Positions 13,041-21,840 of a stretch of 64,000 nucleotides of DNA are shown piece by piece. Source of the stretch: CAVUCH01 sp963697705 (GTDB lineage: Bacteria > Acidobacteriota > Vicinamibacteria > Vicinamibacterales > JAENWD01); contig CAVOPA010000003.1 of NCBI GenBank assembly GCA_963697705.1, positions 806,001-870,000 of the forward strand, written 5' to 3'. Under the pieces are notes generated by a model that searched no databases, was not told the origin of the DNA, and saw nothing but the letters and a program-made list of their open reading frames with translations. Position 1 is the stretch's first letter. Each line of letters opens with the position of its first letter. The position numbers were made by a program, and so were the translations under genes.

Positions 13041-15458
13041 TCAGCGTCCGGCTGACCGCCGGATGCGTTGCAGCAGCTCCTGCGCGCGCGGCTCGTTGGG
13101 GCTGCGGCGCAGCGCCTCCTGGGCCCAACGCTCGGCGTCCTGGCGTTGTCCGACCGCCGCGAGCGTCTCCGCCAGCAGGTAAGGCCCTTCGAAGGCATCC
13201 GACTTCGCCCTCGCAGCCCCTTCGAAGGCGGCGAGCGCCGCGTCGACTCTGCCGGCCTGGCGCTCCAGCAACCCCAGGTTCACCCAGGCGCCCAGCGAAT
13301 CCGGAAATGCGGCGACCTCGGCCCGGTCCTCGCGGGCAGCAACCGCGCGCTGCCCGCGCTCTTCCGCCATGACGCCCAGGTTGAAGTGGAGATCCGGCTG
13401 GTTGCCTCCGAGCGCGACGGCCTGCTTCAGTGCCTCCTCCGCGACGGCGAAGCGCTTCAGCTCGAGCGCGACGCTGCCCAGGCTGATCCGCGCCCGCGCC
13501 AGACGCGGCGCCGCCGCGACCGCCCGCTGGTACAGCTCGAATGCCTTCTCACGGTCGCCACGGGCGTGATGAATCTCACCGAGGTTGAGAAGCGCCTTCA
13601 GGTTCTCGGGGTCGAGCGACAGCACCCGCTCGAATCCCGCGGCGGCTTCGTCGCGGCGTCCAGCGGACTGGAAGGCGAACGCCAGGTCCATCACGGCGAT
13701 CGCCGATTGCGGGTCGAGCGCGACGGCGCGTTTGGCGGCCCTGATGGCTCCCTCGGTGTCCTTGCGGCGGTCGTACACCGACGACAGCGTGATGTAGACG
13801 GCCGGGTTCTGCGGATCCCGCTCGGTGAGCGCCTCGAGGCGTCTGAGAGCCTCGTCCAGTCTGCCCGCATCACGGTCGGTCTGTGCCTGCAGCAATTCCT
13901 CGAGCAGCGGCAGTCCGTCCTTTGGATCAGGACGCGGCCCCGTCCGCCGGGCGGCGGGTACATCGTCCCCGCCGACGTAGCCGAGGGCCCGCAGCCGAGC
14001 GAGCGCTTCGGGATCGATCTTGGCCGGCGTGGGCGCGCTGCTGGCTTTCCCTTGAGCCATCGAGTCGAGCTGCCTGGCGAGCGTCGCCGCGACTTCCGGG
14101 TGCTCGGCCGTCACGTCGTGAAGCTCCTTGGGATCCTTGCGCAGGTCGTAGAGCTCTGGCCGGGGCGCGCGCACGTATTTCCAGCGTGCCGTCTCGACAG
14201 CGATGAGTTCGCTCCAGTTGTAATGGAACCTCGGGTAATACGTCTCCGCATACGACACCGGACCGGCAAGCGCGTCTGCCGGATCCGCGGCGGGCGACGA
14301 ATTCGCCGCCGCGGCTTCGTGCGCCACCATGGGCAGCAGGCTGACCCCGTCGAGACCGGATGGCACAGGCAGCCCGGCGAGATCGAGCACGGTCGGCGTA
14401 ACGTCGACGAGTCGCGCCAGGCCCCGGACGCGCCGGCCGGCGAGGGCGACGGCCGGCGAGCCGAGGCGGCCGCTCGACGGTGGCGCAATGATGAACGGCA
14501 CATCGAGCGTCGCTCCGTACAGGAAGATGCCGTGGGTCGGCTCGCCGTGGTCGCCGAGCGACTCGCCGTGGTCGGAGAGATAGACGACCAGCGTATTGCC
14601 GCGCACGCCGAGCGCGTCGAGCGCATCGAGCAGGCGGTTCACCTGCGCATCGGCGTACATCACCTCGCCGGCATACGGCGTCGGGGCCTTTCGCGCGTAC
14701 TCCGCGGGCGCCTCATACGGCCGATGCGGATCGTAGAGGTGGACCCAGAGGTAGAACGGCCGCTTGTCGCGCCGGGGCTGCCGCAGCCATGCGAGGGCCG
14801 CATCGACGACCGGCCCGGCCGGCCGCTCGACATCGGTGAGCGGCCGGTTCTCGAGCCCCGCGTAGTCGAAGAAATCGTCGTACGTCTCGTGCCCCTGGCC
14901 GATGCCCCAACTCGAATGGAGAACGTACGCCGACACGAATGCCGCGGTCTTGTAGCCCGCTGCCAGAAAACGTTCCGCCAGGGTCGTGGAGTCCTGTCCG
15001 ACCACGAACCCTCCGTTGTCGCGCACCGTGTGGTGCGGAGGGTACAGGCCCGTGAAGATGGACGTGTGAGACGGCAGCGTCAGAGGCACTTGAGAGACGG
15101 CGCGCTCGAAGACGACGCCCTCGCGCGCGAGCCGGCTCGCTGCCGCCGTTTCGAACGTCGCGCCGTAGGGCGACAGGTGATCGCGACGGAGCGTATCGAC
15201 GGAGATCACGACGACGTTCGCGCCGGTGAATCGCGGCCCCCCGACCGGCGTCAGCTCCGGAGTTCGAACGCCTCCGCTCAGCGGCTTCGCGGCCGGGCCA
15301 GGCTGTGACAGATGCGGCCCTCTCGCCCGGTAGATGTAGGCGCCGATGAGGCACCCGAGCGCGGCGAGTGCCACGGCAACCCACACCGGCCGAGGCCGGC
15401 CGAATCTGAACATCATTGTGCTGATCCTAATCGGGTGCTCACTTGTGTTGTCACCCAT
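13041..15458 (-). CDS. Membrane-anchored alkaline-phosphatase-superfamily protein with TPR tail
   Basis: This 805-residue protein has an N-terminal membrane anchor (about 23-45), a sulfatase-like alkaline-phosphatase-superfamily domain (about 78-500) and TPR repeats (about 525-800). The metal-binding start is VVVISVDTLRRDH (Asp88). Where a true sulfatase has Cys or Ser in C/S-x-P-S-R, this protein has Thr127 in LTLPSHTSIFTG, so formylglycine activation is not expected. Thr is the nucleophile in phosphoethanolamine transferases and phosphodiesterases of the superfamily. A DHGESLGDHGEP segment supplies further metal ligands. The catalytic part ends with RLRALGYVG, a tail frequent in such proteins. 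It is probably an extracytoplasmic phospho- or sulfo-transferring enzyme; substrate unknown. It lies beside, but is not in, the sulfate-activation operon. Confidence 0.8.
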   Translation of the reverse strand: MGDNTSEHPIRISTMMFRFGRPRPVWVAVALAALGCLIGAYIYRARGPHLSQPGPAAKPLSGGVRTPELTPVGGPRFTGANVVVISVDTLRRDHLSPYGATFETAAASRLAREGVVFERAVSQVPLTLPSHTSIFTGLYPPHHTVRDNGGFVVGQDSTTLAERFLAAGYKTAAFVSAYVLHSSWGIGQGHETYDDFFDYAGLENRPLTDVERPAGPVVDAALAWLRQPRRDKRPFYLWVHLYDPHRPYEAPAEYARKAPTPYAGEVMYADAQVNRLLDALDALGVRGNTLVVYLSDHGESLGDHGEPTHGIFLYGATLDVPFIIAPPSSGRLGSPAVALAGRRVRGLARLVDVTPTVLDLAGLPVPSGLDGVSLLPMVAHEAAAANSSPAADPADALAGPVSYAETYYPRFHYNWSELIAVETARWKYVRAPRPELYDLRKDPKELHDVTAEHPEVAATLARQLDSMAQGKASSAPTPAKIDPEALARLRALGYVGGDDVPAARRTGPRPDPKDGLPLLEELLQAQTDRDAGRLDEALRRLEALTERDPQNPAVYITLSSVYDRRKDTEGAIRAAKRAVALDPQSAIAVMDLAFAFQSAGRRDEAAAGFERVLSLDPENLKALLNLGEIHHARGDREKAFELYQRAVAAAPRLARARISLGSVALELKRFAVAEEALKQAVALGGNQPDLHFNLGVMAEERGQRAVAAREDRAEVAAFPDSLGAWVNLGLLERQAGRVDAALAAFEGAARAKSDAFEGPYLLAETLAAVGQRQDAERWAQEALRRSPNEPRAQELLQRIRRSAGR

Positions 15459-15541
15459 CAGTCACGTGGGGCAGGGCTTCAGCCCTGCAAATCGCGCTCG
15501 CAAGCAGGCCTGAAGGCCTGCCCCACATGACTACACAAGTG
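15440..15541. repeat. Large palindromic REP-like element
   Basis: Two 28-bp arms (15461-15488 and 15504-15531) are imperfect reverse complements, each containing its own hairpin (GCAGGGCTTCAGCCCTGC and GCAGGCCTGAAGGCCTGC). Outer sequences CACTTGTGT and ACACAAGTG extend the symmetry. It lies between the divergent start of the AP/TPR gene and the end of the sulfotransferase gene. It resembles repetitive extragenic palindromes and a related hairpin at 41991-42008. Confidence 0.75.
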
Positions 15542-15584
15542 AATCGCGGGTTTAGTGCGGCCGTTCGGGAGGACCCAGTCCCAC

Positions 15585-16205
15585 TCAACGCGACTTCGTG
15601 CGGTTGCGGTACAGAGCGGGATCGGCTGCGGCTGCCATGCGATCGACGTCGAGCCGCCGTCGCAGGAAGCTCTCGACCCGGCGTGCCGTGTCGTCCGGTC
15701 GCGTCAGCGTCACACCGTAGTCGACGACGAGAGTCGAGAAGCAGGAGCGGGTACGCAGCAATCGGACGGTATCGTCGATGTGCGTCTGGTACAGTTCCCT
15801 GATGCGGCTGTTCTGCGCCTCATCCTGGGGCGCGCCACGATCGGCGAGCATCTTGTTCTGCGAGGCAACCACCTCGTCCAGGTTGCGTTGCATGAAAACC
15901 ACCTGGTAGCTGTAGGTCTCCGGCAGCCACCGGAGCAGCGACGATACGATCTTTACGCCCTTGCCCCGCGCATCCGCGAGCCAGGCCAGCGAGCCGCCCT
16001 TGTCGAGGTCCTTCACGGCCTCGAACTCGAAATATCCCTTCGGGTTGCTGCCGTCCGGGGTCCGAACGGCGTCGGTCAGGATGCCGAGTCCCCCGGCGTG
16101 CAGCATCTGCATCATCATCGAGGTGCCAGACCGTGGCAGGCCCGAGACGACCACCACCGGCCGTCCGTACCGAAGTCGCCGCACGAGTTGCGCAAGTGAT
16201 TGCAT
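15585..16205 (-). CDS. PAPS-dependent sulfotransferase family protein
   Basis: From ATG at 16205 the product has 206 residues; the longer frame from 16295 adds a basic stretch unlikely to be real. The N-terminal VVVVSGLPRSGTSMMMQML is the 5'-phosphosulfate-binding loop of sulfotransferases, and VVFMQRNLDEVVASQ matches the 3'-phosphate-binding segment. The enzyme should transfer sulfate from PAPS to a hydroxyl or amine; the acceptor is unknown. The cluster that makes PAPS (transporter, cysC, cysD, cysN-C) starts divergently 282 bases away, which fits this enzyme as its consumer. The short length suggests a compact bacterial member of the family. Confidence 0.8.
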   Translation of the reverse strand: MQSLAQLVRRLRYGRPVVVVSGLPRSGTSMMMQMLHAGGLGILTDAVRTPDGSNPKGYFEFEAVKDLDKGGSLAWLADARGKGVKIVSSLLRWLPETYSYQVVFMQRNLDEVVASQNKMLADRGAPQDEAQNSRIRELYQTHIDDTVRLLRTRSCFSTLVVDYGVTLTRPDDTARRVESFLRRRLDVDRMAAAADPALYRNRTKSR

Positions 16206-16486
16206 GATCAGGCGACGCGTGACCGCCAATGGCCGGGCAGCCCGTCCTGTAGAATATCGCCTCTGGCTCCCGCGATGTTTCATCCCCACATTCACGTCCG
16301 GCCCTCGACGACGGCAAGCGGCCGCCTCTCAGAACAGAGGGCGGTTTTCGCCACCGACGCGGTGATGCCTGACGTGACGATCCCGGCTGCCGGCGGATCG
16401 CGCGCGCGGTCTGCTGCGAGAGCACTCTGCGCCGGCGTCCGCCTGCGGCGCGTTCACGGCACCGCCGCGGCCTGCTTTCTCTAGGC
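16206..16486. other. Divergent intergenic region of the sulfation island
   Basis: This 281-base spacer lies between the sulfotransferase (minus) and transporter (plus) starts and probably holds both promoters. No coding sequence or strong repeat is seen. Confidence 0.4.
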
Positions 16487-18295
16487 ATGGGCTGGGAAGC
16501 GTGGCTCACGCTGGCCGTTGTCGTGCTCATGCTGTGGGCGCTGTCCCGGAACACTGCCGGGCCCGACGTCATCCTGATGGGCGGCGCTCTGCTGCTCGTG
16601 TCGTTCAGCCTGGTGTCGCCGCGGTTTCCTCCGGTTCGGGAGCTGGCCTCGGCATTCGGGAACGAAGGCGTGATGACGGTCGCCGTCCTGTATGTAGTTG
16701 CGGCCGCCCTCACGGAAACCGGCGGCATGGCCGTGGTAACGGAGCGGCTACTCGGCCGCCCGGCCGATGCGGCCCGGGCGCAGCTCCGCCTCGGAGCGAC
16801 GGTCGTGGCAATCAGCGCGTTCCTCAACAACACTCCCGTAGTGGCGATGTTCATCCCCGTCGTGAATGACTGGTGCAAGAAGATCGGGGTCAGCCCGTCC
16901 CGGCTGCTGATGCCGCTCAGCTACGCCGCCATTCTCGGTGGTATGTGCACGCTGCTCGGCACCAGCACCAATCTCGTCGTTCACGCGCTGATGGTTGATG
17001 CGCGGAAGGCGGATCCGTCCATGCCGCTGCTGCGCATGTTCACGCTCCTGCCGGTAGGCGCTGTCTGCGCCGTGGCGGGTGTGGCCTTCATTGTCGCGAC
17101 GTCACGCTGGCTGCTCCCGGAGAGGACGCCGTTCCGCACGGACGTGGCGGATCCCCGGCAGTACACCGTCGAGATGCAGGTCGACCGCGAAAGCGCGGTC
17201 GAGGGGCTGACGATCGAGCAGGCCGGGCTGCGGCGGCTCCCTGGGTCCTATCTGAGCGCGATTGAACGCGATGGTGAGACGATGGTCGCTGTGGGACCGG
17301 AGCACGTGCTTCGCGCCGGCGACCTCCTGGTGTTTGTCGGCGTGGTCGAGTCCATCGTGAACCTTCAGCGCATCAAGGGCCTCAGGCCCGCCAGCGCCGC
17401 GGAAGCCAAGATCACCGCTTCACGACTGAGCCGCCGGCTGGTCGAAGCCGTGGTGAGCGACACGCATCCGCTCGTCGGCCTGACCATCCGCGACGGTCGA
17501 TTCCGGACCGAATACGATGCGGCCGTCATCGCGGTGTATCGAAACGGCGGCAGGCTCCATGGCCGCATTGGCGACATCGTGCTCCGCGCAGGCGACACGC
17601 TGATGCTGCAGGCGCCGGACGGGTTCGCCAGGCACCATCGCAACAACCGTGATTTCCTGCTGGTGTCGCAGATCGACGACTCGCGTCCGGTACGGCACGA
17701 CAAGGCGTGGGTCGCGATCACTATCATGGTTGCGATGATCGCGGTCGCGTCGCTCGAGCAATACACCGGGATCGGCATCCTGCATGCGGCCTTCATTGCC
17801 GCCCTGTTGCTCGTCGCAACCGGCTGTGTGTCAGCGAGTGACGCGAGGCAGAGCGTCGACGTGCCAGTGCTCGTTGCGATCGTGGCCGCGCTGGTGATCG
17901 GCAGGAGCATCGAAACCACGGGACTCGCAACCGCATGGGCCGGGCGCATCGTCGGGGCCTCCGCGGCGTTCGGCCCGTGGGTGGTGCTGGCCACGATCTA
18001 CGTGCTCACGGTCGCGATGACGGAGCTCGTCACCAACAACGCCGCCGCGGCGCTGGCATTCCCCATTGCACACGCGGCTGCGCAGGGACTTGGGGTCAGC
18101 TTTCTGCCGTTCGCGGTGACGGTCGCCATAGCCGCATCCGCCGGGTTCGCGATTCCCTCCGGCTACCAGACGCACCTGATGGTGCTCGGGCCGGGCGGCT
18201 ACCGGTTCTCCGATTTCGCGCGCATGGGCGTGCCGCTGGATCTGCTGTGCGGCGTGGTCACCGTGACGCTCGCGCCGCTCGTCTACCCGTTCTGA
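16487..18295 (+). CDS. SLC13-type transporter with two TrkA-C domains, probably sulfate uptake
   Basis: This 602-residue membrane protein has about 10-12 hydrophobic segments split by a soluble middle. FLNNTPVVAMFIPVV and TNNAAAALAFPIAHA are the two pseudo-symmetric substrate and sodium-binding hairpins of the divalent-anion/sodium symporter family, and GTSTNLVV is a typical loop. Two TrkA-C (RCK_C) domains lie at about 225-290 and 317-382, an arrangement found in sulfate-type members. The genes 13 bases downstream activate sulfate, so sulfate is the likely substrate. It opens the plus-strand operon transporter-cysC-cysD-cysNC. Confidence 0.85.
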   Translation: MGWEAWLTLAVVVLMLWALSRNTAGPDVILMGGALLLVSFSLVSPRFPPVRELASAFGNEGVMTVAVLYVVAAALTETGGMAVVTERLLGRPADAARAQLRLGATVVAISAFLNNTPVVAMFIPVVNDWCKKIGVSPSRLLMPLSYAAILGGMCTLLGTSTNLVVHALMVDARKADPSMPLLRMFTLLPVGAVCAVAGVAFIVATSRWLLPERTPFRTDVADPRQYTVEMQVDRESAVEGLTIEQAGLRRLPGSYLSAIERDGETMVAVGPEHVLRAGDLLVFVGVVESIVNLQRIKGLRPASAAEAKITASRLSRRLVEAVVSDTHPLVGLTIRDGRFRTEYDAAVIAVYRNGGRLHGRIGDIVLRAGDTLMLQAPDGFARHHRNNRDFLLVSQIDDSRPVRHDKAWVAITIMVAMIAVASLEQYTGIGILHAAFIAALLLVATGCVSASDARQSVDVPVLVAIVAALVIGRSIETTGLATAWAGRIVGASAAFGPWVVLATIYVLTVAMTELVTNNAAAALAFPIAHAAAQGLGVSFLPFAVTVAIAASAGFAIPSGYQTHLMVLGPGGYRFSDFARMGVPLDLLCGVVTVTLAPLVYPF

Positions 18296-18308
18296 GTTTT
18301 CGGTTGCC

Positions 18309-18902
18309 GTGGCTTCCCCGCTTCCCACCCACCGCGAACGAACCCGCGAGCGCCGGACCGAGGGCTTCTGCGTGTTGCTGACCGGCCTGTCGGGTTCGGG
18401 CAAATCGACCATTTCACGGGCGCTCGACGGGCGATTGACAGCGGCGACGGGCCGCCCGGTTACGCAACTCGACGGCGACGTGGTCCGGCGTCACCTCTCG
18501 TCGGAGCTTGGGTTTTCGCGTGAGCACCGCGACCTGCACGTGCTCCGCATCGGGTGGGTCGCCTCGGAGATCGTTCGGCACGGGGGCATCGTCCTCTGCC
18601 CCGTCATCGCTCCGTACGCAGAGACGCGGCGCGAGGTCCGGCGCATGATCGAACGGCTCGGCGGCTTCCTCCTCGTGCACGTGTCCACGCCGCTCGAGAC
18701 CTGCGAGGCACGGGACCCGAAGGGGCTATACGCGAAAGCACGCGCGGGCTCGCTGACGAACTTCACGGGCGTTTCGGATCCGTACGAGTCGCCGTCGGAT
18801 GCGGACTTGACGATCGACACGCGACAGACGTCGGTGGAGGAAGCCTCGGCCCTCATCGTGGCGAGGCTCACATCCGACGGGTATCTGGTGGACGGCGCAT
18901 GA
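18309..18902 (+). CDS. cysC: Adenylylsulfate (APS) kinase
   Basis: The product (197 residues) has the P-loop GLSGSGKS at residues 26-33, followed by DGDVVRRHLSSELGFSREHRD, the APS-binding and P-loop-partner region of APS kinases, and FTGVSDPYESP, the typical C-terminal lid segment. It phosphorylates APS to PAPS, the donor for sulfotransferases. It starts 13 bases after the transporter and its TGA overlaps the next ATG (ATGA), so translation is probably coupled. A second APS kinase domain is fused to CysN two genes downstream, which makes this one apparently redundant. Confidence 0.92.
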   Translation: MASPLPTHRERTRERRTEGFCVLLTGLSGSGKSTISRALDGRLTAATGRPVTQLDGDVVRRHLSSELGFSREHRDLHVLRIGWVASEIVRHGGIVLCPVIAPYAETRREVRRMIERLGGFLLVHVSTPLETCEARDPKGLYAKARAGSLTNFTGVSDPYESPSDADLTIDTRQTSVEEASALIVARLTSDGYLVDGA

Positions 18903-19807
18903 GCGGTTACGTTCTGACACATCTGAAGCAGCTGGAGGCCGAGAGCATCCACATCATCCGGGAAGTGGCGGCCGAATTCGAGAACCCGGTCATGCTGTAC
19001 TCGATCGGCAAGGACTCGTCGGTGCTGGTGCGGCTGGCGATGAAAGCCTTCCACCCGGGTCCGCTGCCGTTCCCGCTGCTGCACATCGACACCGGCTGGA
19101 AGTTCCGCGAGATGATCGCGTTCCGCGACACGTTCTGCCGCGAGCACGGGCTGCGCCTGATCGTGCACACGAACCGGACGCCGGAAGCGCGCGCCCTGCA
19201 CCCGGTGACCGCCGGCAGCAGGAAATGGACCGACGTCATGAAGACGCAAGCCCTGCTCCAGGCGCTCACCGCCGGCGGGTACGACGCCGCGTTCGGCGGA
19301 GCGCGACGCGACGAGGAGAAGTCGCGGGCCAAGGAACGCGTCTATTCATTCCGGGATCGCTTCCACCAGTGGGATCCGAAGAACCAGCGGCCGGAACTGT
19401 GGAACCTGTACAACGGCCGGATCAACAAGGGCGAGAGCATCCGCGTGTTCCCGCTGTCGAACTGGACCGAGCTCGATGTCTGGCAGTACATCCACCTCGA
19501 ACAGATCCCGATGGTCCCGCTCTATTTCGCCGCCCCACGCCCGGTCGTCGAGCGTGAAGGCAATCTGATCATGGTGGACGACGAGCGGCTCACGCTCGAG
19601 CCCGGCGAGCGTCCGCAGGTGCGGGTCGTGCGATTCCGGACTCTCGGCTGCTACCCGTTCAGCGGAGCGGTGGAATCGTCAGCCACGACGGTGCCGGCGA
19701 TTCTCCAGGAAATGCTGCTCGCGCGGACATCCGAGCGGCAGGGCCGCATGATCGACCACGACGAGGCGGGCTCGATGGAACAGAAGAAGAAGGAAGGCTA
19801 CTTCTGA
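18899..19807 (+). CDS. cysD: Sulfate adenylyltransferase subunit 2
   Basis: The chosen ATG at 18899 overlaps the cysC stop and gives 302 residues beginning MSGYVLTHLKQLEAESIHII, the normal CysD N-terminus; the longer open frame upstream is a cysC shadow. MLYSIGKDSSVLVRL is the PP-loop-like ATP-pyrophosphatase motif and GGARRDEEKSRAKER a strongly conserved CysD signature. With CysN it adenylates sulfate to APS at the cost of GTP hydrolysis. The stop TGA shares a base with the ATG of the next gene, showing tight coupling. Confidence 0.95.
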   Translation: MSGYVLTHLKQLEAESIHIIREVAAEFENPVMLYSIGKDSSVLVRLAMKAFHPGPLPFPLLHIDTGWKFREMIAFRDTFCREHGLRLIVHTNRTPEARALHPVTAGSRKWTDVMKTQALLQALTAGGYDAAFGGARRDEEKSRAKERVYSFRDRFHQWDPKNQRPELWNLYNGRINKGESIRVFPLSNWTELDVWQYIHLEQIPMVPLYFAAPRPVVEREGNLIMVDDERLTLEPGERPQVRVVRFRTLGCYPFSGAVESSATTVPAILQEMLLARTSERQGRMIDHDEAGSMEQKKKEGYF

Positions 19808-21741
19808 TGCTTCCAGACGCTTCGCTCATCTCGACCGACATCGACGCCTACCTCGCGCGGCACGAGCGCAAGGAGCTGGTACGCTTCCTCACCTGCGGCA
19901 GCGTGGACGACGGGAAGAGCACCTTGATCGGCAGGCTGCTCTACGACACGCAGACCATCTACGACGATCAGCTCGCCGCCGTCAGAAAAGACAGTGAGCG
20001 CCGAGGCCGGGCGGGCGGCGACCTGGACCTGTCGCTGCTGACCGACGGGCTGAGGGCGGAGCGTGAACAGGGGATCACGATCGACGTCGCCTACCGCTAC
20101 TTCTCGACCGCGCGGCGGAAGTTCATCATTGCCGACACGCCCGGGCACGAACAGTACACGCGGAACATGGCCACGGGAGCATCCACGTGCGATGTCGCGA
20201 TCATTCTGATTGACGCGCGGAACGGCGTTGTGCGCCAGACGAAGCGCCACAGCTTCATCGCGTCGCTGCTCGGCATCCGGCATGTCATCGTCGCCGTGAA
20301 CAAGATGGATCTGATGGAGCATTCGGAGAGAGTCTTCGAATCCATCAGGGCGGCGTATGCCGAGTTCGCCGCCAAGCTCGAATTCACGGATCTGCGTTTC
20401 ATCCCGGTATCGGCGCTGCACGGAGACAACGTCGTCGATCCCAGCCGACACATGGATTGGTATCGGGGCGAGACGCTGCTGCACTGCCTCGACACGATCC
20501 ACGTGTCGTCGGATCGGAACCTGATCGATTTCCGTTTCCCCGTCCAGTACGTCAACAGACCGCACCTGGATTTCCGCGGGTTTGCAGGAACGATTGCCTC
20601 CGGCGTCGTCCGGCCCGGCGACGAGGTCGTGGCGCTGCCGTCAGGAGCCCGCAGCCGCGTTCGCACTGTGGTGACCTGGGAGGGCGAGCAGGCCGAGGCG
20701 TTCGCGCCGATGGCCGTGACCCTGACGCTCAGCGACGAGATTGACGTGAGCCGCGGCGACATGCTCGTGCGGCCCGAGAACCTGCCGCGCGTCGATCGGA
20801 ACCTCGACGCAATGGTGGTCTGGATGGCCGACGAGCCGCTCCGTCCGGGACACCAGTACTGGGTCAAGCACGCCGGCAGTCTCGTGACCGCGACGCTGTC
20901 GTCGCTCCGATATCGCATCAACGTGAACAGCCTCGAGCGCCAGGAGGCCGACGCACTGCTGATGAACGAGGTCGGGCGCTGCCTCGTCACGCTCAGCCGG
21001 CCCGTCGCGTTCGACGCCTACCATCAGAACCGGACGACGGGCGCGTTCATCCTGATCGATCGCCTGAGCAACAGGACCGTGGGCGCGGGGATGATCGTCG
21101 ATCGTTCGAGTGCTCCCGCGTTTCTCCGCGACAACTGGGACGACGACACCTCGACCGCAGCGGAGGCGCTAGGCGCCTCCCAGGTCACGACCGCCGAGCG
21201 CGCGCGTCGCTTCGGGCACCAGCCGCTCACGATCCTGCTGACCGGCTTGCCAGGCTCGGGCAAAACGACAATCGCGTACGCGCTCGAACGCCGCCTGTTC
21301 GAGATGGGCCGCGCGGTGACGGTCCTTGACGGGCGCGTGATGCGGGCCACGATCAGCAAGGATCTCGGGTTCACGGCGGCCGAGCGATCCGAGAACCTGC
21401 GACGAGCAATCGATGTCGCGCGATTCATGAACGATGCCGGGCTGATCTGCATCTGCGCTTTTGTCGCGCCGAGTGCGGCAGTCCGGGAACGCGGGCGGCA
21501 GGCGATCGGGAACCACCGCTTTGTCGAGATCCACCTCGCAGCGCCGCTCGACACGTGCCGCGCGCGGGAGGAGACCGGCAGCTACGCGCGGGCTGACGCC
21601 GGCGAGCTGCTCGATTTTCCGGGCGTGAGCGCGCCGTACGACGTCCCAGTCACGCCAGACCTGTCTCTCGATACGGAGGTCCTCACGATAGACGAGTGCG
21701 TCGAGCGAATCGTACGAGTGCTGGAGGACCGCCGTGGCTGA
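19807..21741 (+). CDS. cysN: Bifunctional sulfate adenylyltransferase subunit 1 / APS kinase
   Basis: This is a CysN-CysC (NodQ-like) fusion of 644 residues. The GTPase part has G1 GSVDDGKST (31-39), G3 ADTPGHEQY and G4 NKMD, followed by elongation-factor-like beta-barrel domains. The APS kinase domain (about 475-644) carries its own P-loop GLPGSGKT at 480-487 and FPGVSAPYD near the end. It should drive APS synthesis with CysD and convert APS to PAPS directly. ATG overlaps the cysD stop by one base. No PAPS reductase, sulfite reductase or cysH is visible nearby, so the pathway here seems aimed at sulfation. Confidence 0.95.
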   Translation: MLPDASLISTDIDAYLARHERKELVRFLTCGSVDDGKSTLIGRLLYDTQTIYDDQLAAVRKDSERRGRAGGDLDLSLLTDGLRAEREQGITIDVAYRYFSTARRKFIIADTPGHEQYTRNMATGASTCDVAIILIDARNGVVRQTKRHSFIASLLGIRHVIVAVNKMDLMEHSERVFESIRAAYAEFAAKLEFTDLRFIPVSALHGDNVVDPSRHMDWYRGETLLHCLDTIHVSSDRNLIDFRFPVQYVNRPHLDFRGFAGTIASGVVRPGDEVVALPSGARSRVRTVVTWEGEQAEAFAPMAVTLTLSDEIDVSRGDMLVRPENLPRVDRNLDAMVVWMADEPLRPGHQYWVKHAGSLVTATLSSLRYRINVNSLERQEADALLMNEVGRCLVTLSRPVAFDAYHQNRTTGAFILIDRLSNRTVGAGMIVDRSSAPAFLRDNWDDDTSTAAEALGASQVTTAERARRFGHQPLTILLTGLPGSGKTTIAYALERRLFEMGRAVTVLDGRVMRATISKDLGFTAAERSENLRRAIDVARFMNDAGLICICAFVAPSAAVRERGRQAIGNHRFVEIHLAAPLDTCRAREETGSYARADAGELLDFPGVSAPYDVPVTPDLSLDTEVLTIDECVERIVRVLEDRRG

Positions 21742-21840
21742 GAGATTCCGACGACGGGCCACAGACTCGAGGCAGCAGGCTGCCAGCGGCTCGGGCGCAT
21801 CCAGTAGCCTGTCTGAGAACCGTACACTGCTCTCCGCGGA

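Noticed and set aside
13068..15308. A 746-residue plus-strand frame opposite the AP/TPR gene
   Set aside because: It is arginine-rich, has no recognisable domain and is the antisense shadow of a well-supported gene; the same applies to the long frames at 50023-52239 (minus) and 58703-61177 (plus).
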